A DNA stretch of 64,000 nt from AWTP1-9 sp035703165 (GTDB taxonomy: Bacteria; Bacteroidota; Bacteroidia; Chitinophagales; Chitinophagaceae), in NCBI GenBank assembly GCA_035703165.1, contig DASSYR010000046.1, positions 62,001 to 126,000 on the forward strand. Reading direction: 5' to 3'. The notes under the pieces were generated by a model. That model was not told where the DNA came from, did not search any database, and saw only the letters and a list, made by a program, of their open reading frames with translations. This document shows positions 26,473-34,951 of the stretch, piece after piece; positions within the stretch are counted from its first letter, which is position 1; every line of letters starts with the position of its first letter. A program made the translations under genes and the position numbers.

Positions 26473-27856
26473 TAGTGTTAAATAAAGTGATTGCCTGATT
26501 TTGTTGCTGTATGTGTACAGGAATTTTTAATTCATCCTGAATCTTTACTCTTAATACTTCCTGAGCTGATGGCTCACCATGTACTAAAAATATTTTCTTG
26601 GGTAATTGATGAAATTTTTTTAGCCACTCAATCAACTCTGATTGGTCAGCATGAGCAGAAAGGCCTGATATTTCAACAACTCTCGCCTTGACGGGAACAT
26701 ACTTTCCATGAATTTTTATTTCATGCGCCTTGTTTTGCAATGCCCTGCCTCTTGTCCCCTCGGCCTGGTAACCGATTAAAAGGATAATATTGTTTTCATG
26801 CGGAGCCAGATGTTTCATGTATTCAAGCACACGGCCGCCTGTGAGCATTCCGCTTGCTGAAATCACAATCTTGCTTCCATGTTTGTGAATAATATCTTTT
26901 GTGTTATGCCAATCCCTGTTAATGACTACATCCTTGCACACACTCATACATTCGTCATGCTTCAGCTTGTGCCATTTTGGGTTATTACATAAAATTTCTG
27001 TTGCATCTGCAGCCATTGGGCTATCCAAAAAAACGGGCAGCCAATGAGAGATTTTATTTTTCCTTTTTAATCCAGTTATTAGATTCATTATTTCCTGGGT
27101 CCGGCCAACTGCAAAACTTGGTATCAGTACAGCGCCATGCTTATCGTTTGCTTCATTGATTATAGCAGCCAACTGTTCAGAAGGCTCTGCCTTTCCATGC
27201 AAGCGGTCGCCATAAGTTGATTCCATTATTACGAAGTCAGCCTTGTCTATATTTGCCGGTGGTAGTAAAAAGTCTGATTGATAACGGCCAATATCGCCGG
27301 AGAAAATAATAGTCTTATTATAGCAATTCAATTGAACACAGGCACTGCCGAGGATATGGCCGTTCTTTCGGAATTGAAAGCTGATATGGGATGATAACTG
27401 AATCATTGAACTGTGCTCCACTGTTTCAAAACGACTTATAGCAAAATCAACATCTTCGGTTTTGTAAAGGGGCAATGCCGGTTTATGTTTGGAATAGCCT
27501 TCCCGGTTGGCTTTTTCTGCATCTTCTTCCTGTATTTTGGCGCTGTCATATAAAATGATTTCTGCCAAATCTCTTGTTGGCTGCGTCATGTAAATCTTTC
27601 CTCTAAAGCCTTTTTTTACAAAGAGAGGAATATACCCGCAGTGGTCAAGATGTGCATGTGTTAGCAAGAGCACATCAATATCACCGGGGTCCACGGGTAA
27701 TTCCTCACGGTTTTTCATTCTCAATGATTTTATGCCCTGAAACAGGCCACAATCAACCAATATATTTAATTCAGGAGTCCGTAACAGGTGTTTAGAACCT
27801 GTTACTGTTTCAGCCGCTCCCAATGACTGTAATATGATTTCGTTTGTTGTTTTCAT
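26444..27856 (-). CDS. MBL-fold beta-CASP metallo-hydrolase (RNA-specificity type)
   Basis: 470-residue metallo-beta-lactamase superfamily protein. The zinc motif THAHLDHCG (66-74) is followed by GHILGSACVQL, MESTYGDRLH, the beta-CASP domain (SFAVGRTQEIMNLI; FLDSPMA) and a C-terminal GLSAHADQSELIEWL...FLVHGE. This is the layout of CPSF-like RNA nucleases. It is the first gene of the overlapping set with AMP phosphorylase and PRPP synthetase, so breakdown of RNA feeding nucleotide salvage is one possibility; this is inference. Confidence 0.87.
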   Translation of the reverse strand: MKTTNEIILQSLGAAETVTGSKHLLRTPELNILVDCGLFQGIKSLRMKNREELPVDPGDIDVLLLTHAHLDHCGYIPLFVKKGFRGKIYMTQPTRDLAEIILYDSAKIQEEDAEKANREGYSKHKPALPLYKTEDVDFAISRFETVEHSSMIQLSSHISFQFRKNGHILGSACVQLNCYNKTIIFSGDIGRYQSDFLLPPANIDKADFVIMESTYGDRLHGKAEPSEQLAAIINEANDKHGAVLIPSFAVGRTQEIMNLITGLKRKNKISHWLPVFLDSPMAADATEILCNNPKWHKLKHDECMSVCKDVVINRDWHNTKDIIHKHGSKIVISASGMLTGGRVLEYMKHLAPHENNIILLIGYQAEGTRGRALQNKAHEIKIHGKYVPVKARVVEISGLSAHADQSELIEWLKKFHQLPKKIFLVHGEPSAQEVLRVKIQDELKIPVHIQQQNQAITLFNTNVYANTTSL

Positions 27857-27867
27857 TGTTCTTTCTT

Positions 27868-28512
27868 TTAGCGCATTTTATGACTCCGGTTTACCAATGG
27901 TTTTACAGGATATTCATTAAGGATACTATGCACTGCAGGATGCAGGTCGTGACTGATATGTGATGCGTCATAAATATCTCCCTCTGCCGTTCCTGTCCAA
28001 ACCAGTTTATTATTTTTCCTGTCAATAAAATTTAAAGTGATAGAACCATTAACATATTCCTGTTTTTGAGTGGTAGAATAACCGGGGAAGCCTGAATACC
28101 CATAACCATACGAAGGATAATGCCGGTAATAATATCCATAGGGATAGGGTGTATAATAAAAGCTTCCAAAGTAATAAGGCCGGTAATAGTAACTGGAGGG
28201 ATAGGAAGTTATTACCCGTTCTTTTTTTGCATTGGTTATTACCAGTTGCATTAAGATATCTGGGCTTTCTCCGTCAAACATATACCCCCTGTCGCTCATG
28301 CACTGTCCGAAATAATTACGGATATTATTACGGATAATTTCATTGTTATATGGTGTGTTTGCCGTGTCTGCCTTATCAGGCAGCCATGCAAATGTTTTAT
28401 ATTGGCTGAAATCAACTGACCGGTCATAATCGTTGGATACGGCATTGTAGGTAGTACTGCAGCCAACCAGCACTATTAATGCAATGCTTAAAATCCAGAT
28501 ACTCGCTTTCAT
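27868..28512 (-). CDS. DUF4136 lipoprotein with Tyr/Pro-rich central region
   Basis: 214-residue lipoprotein (lipobox LVGC, Cys18), with the DUF4136 opening YDRSVDFSQYKTFAWLPD and the closing NFIDRKNNKLVWTGTA...LHPAVHSILNEYPVKP. The middle (about residues 105-145) is almost entirely Tyr, Gly and Pro. Paralogous to 3402-4079, matching at both ends but different in the middle. It sits 11 bases upstream of the MBL gene. Function unknown; an envelope role is likely. Confidence 0.8.
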   Translation of the reverse strand: MKASIWILSIALIVLVGCSTTYNAVSNDYDRSVDFSQYKTFAWLPDKADTANTPYNNEIIRNNIRNYFGQCMSDRGYMFDGESPDILMQLVITNAKKERVITSYPSSYYYRPYYFGSFYYTPYPYGYYYRHYPSYGYGYSGFPGYSTTQKQEYVNGSITLNFIDRKNNKLVWTGTAEGDIYDASHISHDLHPAVHSILNEYPVKPLVNRSHKMR

Positions 28513-28543
28513 AAATTATATATTTAGATGTTATTAATCATAA

Positions 28544-29086
28544 TTATTCACCCGGCCTTTTCAAAACAAGCTGATTAAATTTTACGTTTATCTTTTCCTC
28601 TCCTGGCAAAAGATTTTGCACATTAAATAGTTGCAGCTCTATTAAAAAATCTCCTGATAAAACGCAGCTTGTGTTGCCTCTTGGAAGATGCTCCAGTACC
28701 GAGTTGAAACTGAATGGCCGGTTCACTCCGTTCAAAAAAAGTGTTCCCTGTGTACTGAATTTCTGTTTAGGATGACTTTTAGTTTGTACAAAAGCAATAT
28801 TCATCTTGCCACTAAAGACCAATTCCTGGCCCGCCAGTTTTTGCAGGAGCATGTTTAAGGAATCATTTTCTGTTATTATAGTGGGAATCACCAGCCGCAG
28901 GTGCATTTCTGCTTTATCATAATTCAAATGCATGAATAAATGATTGCTCACTGCCGTTACACCTGCACCTCTGTACCTTCCGCTGGCGAGTATAGTCCCC
29001 GACTTTGTTTGGTACACTTGTGCGGCTGATGAAATTCCCATAACCAGGAACCATACAACCCATATTGCCATTAAACCTAAGCGCAT
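28544..29086 (-). CDS. YceI-like exported protein
   Basis: 180-residue protein with an N-terminal signal peptide (cleavage near SAAQVYQ). The mature part is all beta: alternating strands (AEMHLRLVIPTI, ELVFSGKMNIAFVQT, FSTQGTLFLNGVNRPF, CVLSGDFLIELQLF), matching the YceI lipocalin-like barrel, which in known members binds isoprenoid chains such as quinones. The match is by pattern and moderate. Located at the end of the electron-transfer region, where a quinone-binding protein would make sense. Confidence 0.6.
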   Translation of the reverse strand: MRLGLMAIWVVWFLVMGISSAAQVYQTKSGTILASGRYRGAGVTAVSNHLFMHLNYDKAEMHLRLVIPTIITENDSLNMLLQKLAGQELVFSGKMNIAFVQTKSHPKQKFSTQGTLFLNGVNRPFSFNSVLEHLPRGNTSCVLSGDFLIELQLFNVQNLLPGEEKINVKFNQLVLKRPGE

Positions 29087-29168
29087 AGAAAATGATTTTT
29101 AAAATTTGATAGTAGGCTCACATTTCCGATAACTTCTTTAACACATAAAGAATACCGGCTTAAAATCA

Positions 29169-29567
29169 TTAATGATGCCCGTTCATATTCATGCCCTGGT
29201 GACTGCCGCCAGAATGCATTCTACCACTATGCATCCGCATCATGTTTCTTTGAAACATTTGATGTGACCGGTATTTCCTGCCATTCATATCCATGCAATG
29301 TCCATTGCGTAACTGGCGGTTTTTGCCATTTTTCAACTGGTAGGAGCCGTCTGGGTGCATTACGGTACTGTTATGTAATGTCATCGGGTTTTCCATCATC
29401 ATTTCCTTTCCATTCAAGCTGTGGTACATTTTCCCGTCTTTCATTATCAGGTGTTCATCATTTACAGTTATACCTTGTTGATTTGCGTTCACAGTTGACG
29501 CTTGTTGGGCAAATGATACAGTTGTCAGTAGTACTATTGACATAGCTACTAAAAGAATCTTTTTCAT
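29169..29567 (-). CDS. DUF6799-type exported protein with Met/His-rich tail
   Basis: 132-residue protein with a signal peptide (cleavage after VSFA). Two short repeats follow, EHLIMKDGKMYHSLNGKE and STVMHPDGSYQLKNGK, as in DUF6799 proteins. The C-terminal 40 residues are extremely rich in Met, His, Arg and Ser (MMRMHSGRMHSGGSHQ), likely to bind soft or borderline metals. Located between a barrel protein and the YceI-like protein. Function unknown; a periplasmic metal sponge is a plausible reading. Confidence 0.65.
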   Translation of the reverse strand: MKKILLVAMSIVLLTTVSFAQQASTVNANQQGITVNDEHLIMKDGKMYHSLNGKEMMMENPMTLHNSTVMHPDGSYQLKNGKNRQLRNGHCMDMNGRKYRSHQMFQRNMMRMHSGRMHSGGSHQGMNMNGHH

Positions 29568-29572
29568 AATGT

Positions 29573-30466
29573 TTATTTTTTTTGTTTCGAAAATTTATAA
29601 AATACTCCTATGGACCAGAAAAAAGTATTGCTGAGGTCTTCCTGATAGGTATTCAGATTGTCAGTAATTGTTGCCGGGTTTACGGGTATTGCATATACGG
29701 GCAGGAACTGAAACCGAAAATGTTTTAAATCATATCTTACAGGGACACTGAACTCGTAATTCTGAATATTGAGAATACCTCCACTCATCATACCAGTGCC
29801 CATTGTATTACTGCCGCCAGCATTAATCATGTGTTGCCCAAACCGCTTATTGTTATTGTAGTTGCTGTAATAATTTTGTGTGCCGCTATACAACGAAAAG
29901 GTTGGGCTGATCTTCAGGTTATCATTCGCTGTATAAAAATTATGGCTTATAGCTGCACTAAAAATAAAATCACTTTGATTGCTGAAATATATAGTGCCAT
30001 CAGCATACACTTCCAGTATGTCAAAATCATAATCGGCATAGGCATTCAGGTTAGCAGTTAATGCAGATTTGACTGTAGAGCTTTTATTATTGAAAACATA
30101 ACCCGTTGCAGAAACTCCAGCATTAAAGTTTTTCTTATAATAATCGTATCCGCCGGAAGCTGTGAATAAATCAATCCTGTTTTGCTGCGAAGCAGCCAGG
30201 TAGGATACGATGCCGGTAATAAATAGTCCTGATTTATGATAATATCCGGCAGATGCGGAAATGTAAGGAGATTTAATTGAGCCTTTACGTCCTAAAAAAA
30301 CAATGTCGCTGTTAAACGCAGTGCCTGCTAAAATGTAAGATGACTCTTTTGTAACAGCAGAGCTTGAATCTGGCCCCTTTTTCTCCTGTGAAAATGATGA
30401 TAATGGCACAACAATAAGGATTATCACAAACAACGAAAGAAAATTTATCTTTTTCATATACTGCAT
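29573..30466 (-). CDS. predicted outer-membrane beta-barrel protein
   Basis: 297-residue protein (possibly starting three codons later at MKKINFLS) with a signal peptide ending near SSFSQ. The rest consists of alternating amphipathic strands with aromatic girdles (SPYISASAGYYHKSGLFITG, ASGGYDYYKKNFNAGVSATG, EFSVPVRYDLKHFRFQFLPV) and a final strand FFWSIGVFYKF. No specific family is recognised. It is 6 bases upstream of the DUF6799 gene. Confidence 0.6.
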   Translation of the reverse strand: MQYMKKINFLSLFVIILIVVPLSSFSQEKKGPDSSSAVTKESSYILAGTAFNSDIVFLGRKGSIKSPYISASAGYYHKSGLFITGIVSYLAASQQNRIDLFTASGGYDYYKKNFNAGVSATGYVFNNKSSTVKSALTANLNAYADYDFDILEVYADGTIYFSNQSDFIFSAAISHNFYTANDNLKISPTFSLYSGTQNYYSNYNNNKRFGQHMINAGGSNTMGTGMMSGGILNIQNYEFSVPVRYDLKHFRFQFLPVYAIPVNPATITDNLNTYQEDLSNTFFWSIGVFYKFSKQKK

Positions 30467-30519
30467 TTAATACTTTTCTACTACGTTCAATCAAGGGTAC
30501 GGATATGATGAAATCAACT

Positions 30520-30783
30520 TTATTCACCTGCCTGCATAAATTCTGTTATCTTCTTATATTCATCTTCCGTAAGCATGGCCCTCTGCCGCATGTGGGTGTT
30601 AATTACTTCCCACTGTGTATTGGTGAAAGCAGAACTGGGCGGTGTATTATGGCATCGCAGGCAGTTTTCGCTCCATAACTGAGTGCCACTTTTGTCGGTT
30701 ATCCTGGTCGTTACACAACTGGCGATGACTAACCCCGTTGTAAGTATCAGGGCAACTATTATTATTAATGTATTACGTTTCAT
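30520..30783 (-). CDS. small monohaem c-type cytochrome lipoprotein
   Basis: 87-residue protein starting at MKRNTLIIIV; a longer frame upstream is not plausible, as it overlaps the porin gene. Signal peptide with lipobox IASC (Cys23), haem-attachment motif CLRCH (41-45), and HMRQRAMLTEDEY, offering a Met axial ligand. It is among the smallest possible cytochromes c, probably anchored in the periplasmic leaflet. It is 20 bases downstream of the porin gene, in the electron-transfer run. Confidence 0.8.
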   Translation of the reverse strand: MKRNTLIIIVALILTTGLVIASCVTTRITDKSGTQLWSENCLRCHNTPPSSAFTNTQWEVINTHMRQRAMLTEDEYKKITEFMQAGE

Positions 30784-30803
30784 AAAAAATAATTTAAGTG
30801 TTA

Positions 30804-31961
30804 TTAAAAGCCAACCGCAAACTGTACGAGAAAGGCATTGTCGTTTTCCTGGCGCTGATAAGCAAGCTTCACTGCCGTTCGCCAGTTTACCCAATAGTTA
30901 AGCCCATATGTATATTGCTTTATTTTATCGGGCTCCTTTGAGCCGGAAGGAGGGGTTAAACCTGCGTAACGGAATACTAATTCGGTCTTCTTGAGGAACT
31001 TATTTGGCGACATGCTTGGCCTGTAGGCTGCCTGGGCAAAAACACTGTTTCGTTTGTTATCAAAAGTGTAAGTAGCAACTCCGGTGGGGTCGTCGGGGTC
31101 CTTATAATCTGCTTTATCAACATTTACCCAATTCCATTGTGCTTTTACATCAAACAGACCTTTAATGAAATCAAGCTGCTTTACATAAGTTAAATCCAGT
31201 GCATACTGCTGCGTTTTCAGATTCTCATATACCGACTCTTTATCTCCCGGTTTAGCCAATTGCCAGGAGCCGCCTATTTCAAGTGAGGAATTAGAAAAAG
31301 GTAAAAAGCCAATGCGTCCTCCAAATGTTTTGTTGTTATTATTGTCATCAGCGTTCTCATAAGAAAGCATGCCTTCTTCACCAGGTTCATCTTCACCGGT
31401 ATTTAAAACGGGGCCATTGGAAACATAAATGCTGTAATTCAATTTTGCAGAGCCGAGAGGAATACCGCCTCTTACATCAAAACCCAGTTCAGCACTTGGG
31501 CCTACACCATCATGACCGTAGCCAGGCGGAGCGGTAGGTAATTTATTTATCCATGCCGGATGAAGCCTGTCCTGAAATATGCCGTACGGAGAGAGAAACT
31601 TACCTGCTCTGAAAGTGATGTATTTGTTGAGGAAGAAGGAAACATTGGCATATTCAAGATTAATAACTGTTTCATTGCCCTCCAATTCCGTTTCCAGTTC
31701 TGCTTCAACAAAGATTTTCTCTGATGGTTTCCATAACAAAATCGGGTTTAATGAAAACCCATTAAATTTTGTATCATCTTTGGCAAATTTTGCACCAACA
31801 GTGGTATATCCGGTTAATACAAATTTGCTGTTCCTGGATATTAAGGGTTGTACTTTGTTTTGAATTAAACTATCCAGATAGTCCTGGTTATATTGCTGGC
31901 TGAAGCCTGTTGCAGAAAGCAACAGCACGGCAGCAATTGAAATAAAGATTTTCCTTTTCAT
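30804..31961 (-). CDS. predicted porin, phosphate-selective porin-like outer-membrane protein
   Basis: 385-residue outer-membrane protein with signal peptide (cleavage near TGFSQQ). Strand-rich, with porin-like features KFVLTGYTTVGAKF, FVEAELETELEG, YITFRAGKFLSPYGIFQDR and a final strand ending in Phe (VQFAVGF). The pattern GKFLSPYGIFQDRLHPAWIN resembles Bacteroidota outer-membrane proteins of the OprP/OprO type. It may let a small solute reach the cytochrome module; substrate unknown. Confidence 0.68.
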   Translation of the reverse strand: MKRKIFISIAAVLLLSATGFSQQYNQDYLDSLIQNKVQPLISRNSKFVLTGYTTVGAKFAKDDTKFNGFSLNPILLWKPSEKIFVEAELETELEGNETVINLEYANVSFFLNKYITFRAGKFLSPYGIFQDRLHPAWINKLPTAPPGYGHDGVGPSAELGFDVRGGIPLGSAKLNYSIYVSNGPVLNTGEDEPGEEGMLSYENADDNNNNKTFGGRIGFLPFSNSSLEIGGSWQLAKPGDKESVYENLKTQQYALDLTYVKQLDFIKGLFDVKAQWNWVNVDKADYKDPDDPTGVATYTFDNKRNSVFAQAAYRPSMSPNKFLKKTELVFRYAGLTPPSGSKEPDKIKQYTYGLNYWVNWRTAVKLAYQRQENDNAFLVQFAVGF

Positions 31962-31965
31962 ATAA

Positions 31966-32385
31966 TTACTGTTTTAATGTTCGCATATAAATTACTGTTT
32001 GCCATATCTTTTCTTCTGTTAGCTTTTTTTTAAACATTGGCATTGGCTTTTTTCCTTCCGATGTTTTCCAGAAAAGTGCTCCATCAGTCTGGTTCTGCAT
32101 TTTGGCTTTGGTAAAATCTCCCGCAGGTTTATCCAGGTCTTTTGAATTTGGGCCATCGCCTTTTCCTTTTTTGCCGTGGCAGGATTGACATTCCTTTACA
32201 TATACCGCTTTACCGGCAGCAATGGTTACTGCATCGGCGGTAAGGGGATTCTTTTTTGCATCGGCTGAAGCAGGCGCTTTCCATTCTTCTTGTTGAAGAA
32301 ATGCGCTGCCGATGATTGCAGAGATTAAGAGCAATACGACTATCAGCATTTTTTTTCGGATAATCTTTTGAACTAAAACTTTCAT
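31966..32385 (-). CDS. monohaem cytochrome c
   Basis: 139-residue class I cytochrome c with N-terminal membrane anchor or signal (about residues 13-30), haem motif CQSCH (66-70), GKKGKGDGPNSKDLDKP and axial Met in KKPMPMF (about 113-118), then EEKIWQTVIYMRTL, the usual C-terminal helix. It lies 4 bases upstream of the porin and 18 downstream of the anchored 183-residue protein, and probably takes electrons from the NrfD/FeS complex. Confidence 0.87.
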   Translation of the reverse strand: MKVLVQKIIRKKMLIVVLLLISAIIGSAFLQQEEWKAPASADAKKNPLTADAVTIAAGKAVYVKECQSCHGKKGKGDGPNSKDLDKPAGDFTKAKMQNQTDGALFWKTSEGKKPMPMFKKKLTEEKIWQTVIYMRTLKQ

Positions 32386-32403
32386 GGTATTATAGTTTTA
32401 CTG

Positions 32404-32955
32404 TTAGGAAATAACTTTCATTGATGCTTTTTTAATGCGGTAAACCAGGTATAGTACATATACAAATAATAGCCACACAGTGCCGACCGCTGCTATGAAT
32501 GATATCACAAGCCACCAGGGAGCATGCGCCCCTGCCATAGAACGGGGTATAGGTTTGTCTGCCGGGAAAGGAAGTTGTGATTGAATAGAAACCTGGAAGG
32601 CTGTATCCTTCATTACATCGCTTTCTTCTACTTTGGCAACCAGTATAAAATTCTTTGAAGAATCATGTCCACGGATGTCCGATGGAAATTCTGCTGTTAT
32701 AATGCCTGTACTATCGGTGGTGCCATCCGCCACTTTCATTAACCCGAATGTCCGCTGTACATAGAAGGTCAGCTCAACATCTTTTGCCGGTTGTTGAGTG
32801 GCAATATTGGTAACCGTAGCTGTTACAACATACATGCTGTCGTTGGAGCTCATCTGCAGCGCAATGTTTCCATTTAATTTTTCATCCTGCGCAGCTACGG
32901 TTGTTGTCAGCAGGAATGACAAGAATATAATGATGTATATTTTATTAGCTTGCAT
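32404..32955 (-). CDS. exported membrane-anchored protein of the electron-transfer module
   Basis: 183-residue protein starting at MQANKIYIII, giving a clean signal peptide (cleavage near TTVAAQ); it overlaps the NrfD gene by 11 bases, suggesting coupling. The mature part looks Ig-like (VTATVTNIATQQPAKDVELTFYVQRTFG, split across strands) with a single C-terminal helix (WWLVISFIAAVGTVWLLFVY) and basic end. It resembles FixH-like or carboxypeptidase-regulatory beta domains in general shape only. Function unknown, but by position a subunit or assembly factor. Confidence 0.6.
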   Translation of the reverse strand: MQANKIYIIIFLSFLLTTTVAAQDEKLNGNIALQMSSNDSMYVVTATVTNIATQQPAKDVELTFYVQRTFGLMKVADGTTDSTGIITAEFPSDIRGHDSSKNFILVAKVEESDVMKDTAFQVSIQSQLPFPADKPIPRSMAGAHAPWWLVISFIAAVGTVWLLFVYVLYLVYRIKKASMKVIS

Positions 32956-34324
32956 GAGTTGGAATATTTTGAAGGGTGATAATACTTTCAACACCAATTT
33001 CTTTCTCTCCACGTTTTTCTACTTCCTCCGTTACTTCCCACATCGTAATAACGGGGAAGGGTTTGAAGAGAAGAATGATGAGTAATACAAAGCCTGCTAA
33101 TGACGAAGCGGTAATAGCCCATTCTATAAGTGTTGGGTTATAAGTGGCATACCCGTGCTGTGCATGCTGAATAGGTGTAAATGGATGCAACATATTGGGT
33201 ACTACAATGAGATACCGGTTAATTAATGCCCCAAGCAGTACCATTACCGATGCAGCTACAACCCATTTGATAGATTGCCTGAATCGCTTAAATGATAAAA
33301 TAATTATTGGTATTACGAGGCCTGCAATCTGGGTAAACCAGAAAAAGAAAGCATGCTTACCATAAAATAAATCTTCCAATACGGCTCTTTCTTCCTTTGC
33401 CATTTTGTAAGCAGGTACGCCATATTTATTAATATTGAGGTACAGATAAAAAGCTGTTAATGCCAGTAATATTTTTGCCAGGTTATTAAAATGTTTTGGC
33501 GTTAGGTAGTGTTCCAGCCTGTATCCATGTCGCAGCTTAGCAATTATCAGAATCATAATGGCTGTTCCTGCCATTAAAGCACCGAATACAAAATAGGGAC
33601 CCATAATAGTAGAGTTCCAGCCCGGTCTTAATGTAAATGCAATTAACCAGGCGCTGATGGTATGAACAGATATTGCTACCGGTAGAATTACAATGCATAA
33701 AATGAGCATCGCTTTTTTTAATAATCGCCGCTGCAGTAAATTATCTTCCCAACCCATTGCCAGCCAGCGCCACAATTTTCTTCTCCATTTAGGTGCATCA
33801 GTAAGTTTATCTCTCATGATGGCTAAATCAGGTATCAGTGGCAGGTAGAAATAAATTACACTTCCAATAAAGTAAGTCGCAATCGCTACAACATCCCATA
33901 ATATAGGTGATTGAATACGGCCATGTGTAATGAGAAAGTATATGCGTTCAGGACGGCCCATATCCAATATCGGCATAAACCCGGCAAAGAAAATAGCTGA
34001 AAGTGTTACCGCTTCTGCTATGCGTATTAAAGGGTATCTCCATTTAGCACCGGACATCCTCAGTACACAGGAAACTAATGCGCCAATCAGGCTTACACCA
34101 ACAAAGAAGAACAGCAGAGAAATATACAAACCCCAGGAAACATAATCTCTCATGGCTGTAACACCTAATCCTTTTCTCAATTGTATAACCCAGGCTACAG
34201 TTCCTCCAATACAAATCAATCCAAGAAAAATTACCCAAAATGTTTCCTGCCGGTAACGACGGCCTACTGTGCTCAGTAATTCATTTTCTATTTGATTCTT
34301 TATTTCAGGATTTAGCTTTTCCAT
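32945..34324 (-). CDS. NrfD/PsrC-type quinone-binding membrane subunit
   Basis: 459-residue polytopic membrane protein with about ten helices, of the NrfD/PsrC/ActC type that exchanges electrons with the quinone pool. Seen: VSWGLYISLLFFFVGVSLIG (first helices), WRYPLIRIAEAVTL, a long loop after FYLPLIPDLAIMRDKL, HTISAWLIAFTLRPGW, and late helices ending near WEVTEEVEKRGEKE. This is the ActC/HybB-like long form. It pairs with the four-cluster FeS lipoprotein at 34952-35893. Confidence 0.85.
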   Translation of the reverse strand: MEKLNPEIKNQIENELLSTVGRRYRQETFWVIFLGLICIGGTVAWVIQLRKGLGVTAMRDYVSWGLYISLLFFFVGVSLIGALVSCVLRMSGAKWRYPLIRIAEAVTLSAIFFAGFMPILDMGRPERIYFLITHGRIQSPILWDVVAIATYFIGSVIYFYLPLIPDLAIMRDKLTDAPKWRRKLWRWLAMGWEDNLLQRRLLKKAMLILCIVILPVAISVHTISAWLIAFTLRPGWNSTIMGPYFVFGALMAGTAIMILIIAKLRHGYRLEHYLTPKHFNNLAKILLALTAFYLYLNINKYGVPAYKMAKEERAVLEDLFYGKHAFFFWFTQIAGLVIPIIILSFKRFRQSIKWVVAASVMVLLGALINRYLIVVPNMLHPFTPIQHAQHGYATYNPTLIEWAITASSLAGFVLLIILLFKPFPVITMWEVTEEVEKRGEKEIGVESIITLQNIPTHAS

Positions 34325-34364
34325 AATTTATAATTTTTGCTATGGTTAGCAATTGTATTATTGT

Positions 34365-34943
34365 TTACTCCATACTTTTTTTGAATATCCAGTTAATCAT
34401 ATACATGTTGTGCTGCTTATCATAAGTGGCCAACTCTGTATTGTATTTAAAAAGGCCGTCTATCTCTTCAAGAAATGGTTGATTTGAAGAAAAGGCTTTT
34501 TTTAAATTTTTAATAGTTAATGACTGTACCGATGAATAAGGACCAACACTGAAATAATAATTTGTAACATTGGTTTTACCGGAAGGAGGATGAGTTATAT
34601 CTCTTCGGTATATAATAATATATTCATTGGCATTCAAAATCCGTAAGTCTTGACGGCTTACTATGCGATATTCTGCCCCGTTTTGCAGGCGATATCCGTA
34701 AATATCACTTCTTGAAATATTATATGCAGTATCATTATGCCTGATTGTAATAACTGGCCTGTTAAAGAAGTTGTTCAGCAACAGCCTGTGTTTATCCATT
34801 TTACGATTGCCGCCGAAAGTCAACTTTCCTGCAACAAAATCATCAGCGGTTTTATAAATGCCACTGCTATCAATTTGTCCTTTAACAGAAAAAATGAAAA
34901 TGACGGTAAGTATTATTATGCTAACAAACTTTTGCATACCCAT
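34365..34943 (-). CDS. exported protein of unknown family (paralogue of 37411-37998)
   Basis: 192-residue exported protein (signal peptide about residues 1-22, FIFSVKGQ). Unrecognised family. It shares with 37411-37998 the block DSSGIYKTADDFVAGKL, a YGYR motif, NLKKAF, and a C-terminal FK...LATYDKQHNMYMINW. The layout suggests a small beta/alpha protein. It lies between the FeS subunit and NrfD, 8 bases from the former, so it is probably co-produced with the redox complex. Confidence 0.6.
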   Translation of the reverse strand: MGMQKFVSIIILTVIFIFSVKGQIDSSGIYKTADDFVAGKLTFGGNRKMDKHRLLLNNFFNRPVITIRHNDTAYNISRSDIYGYRLQNGAEYRIVSRQDLRILNANEYIIIYRRDITHPPSGKTNVTNYYFSVGPYSSVQSLTIKNLKKAFSSNQPFLEEIDGLFKYNTELATYDKQHNMYMINWIFKKSME

Positions 34944-34951
34944 TCTTTGAT

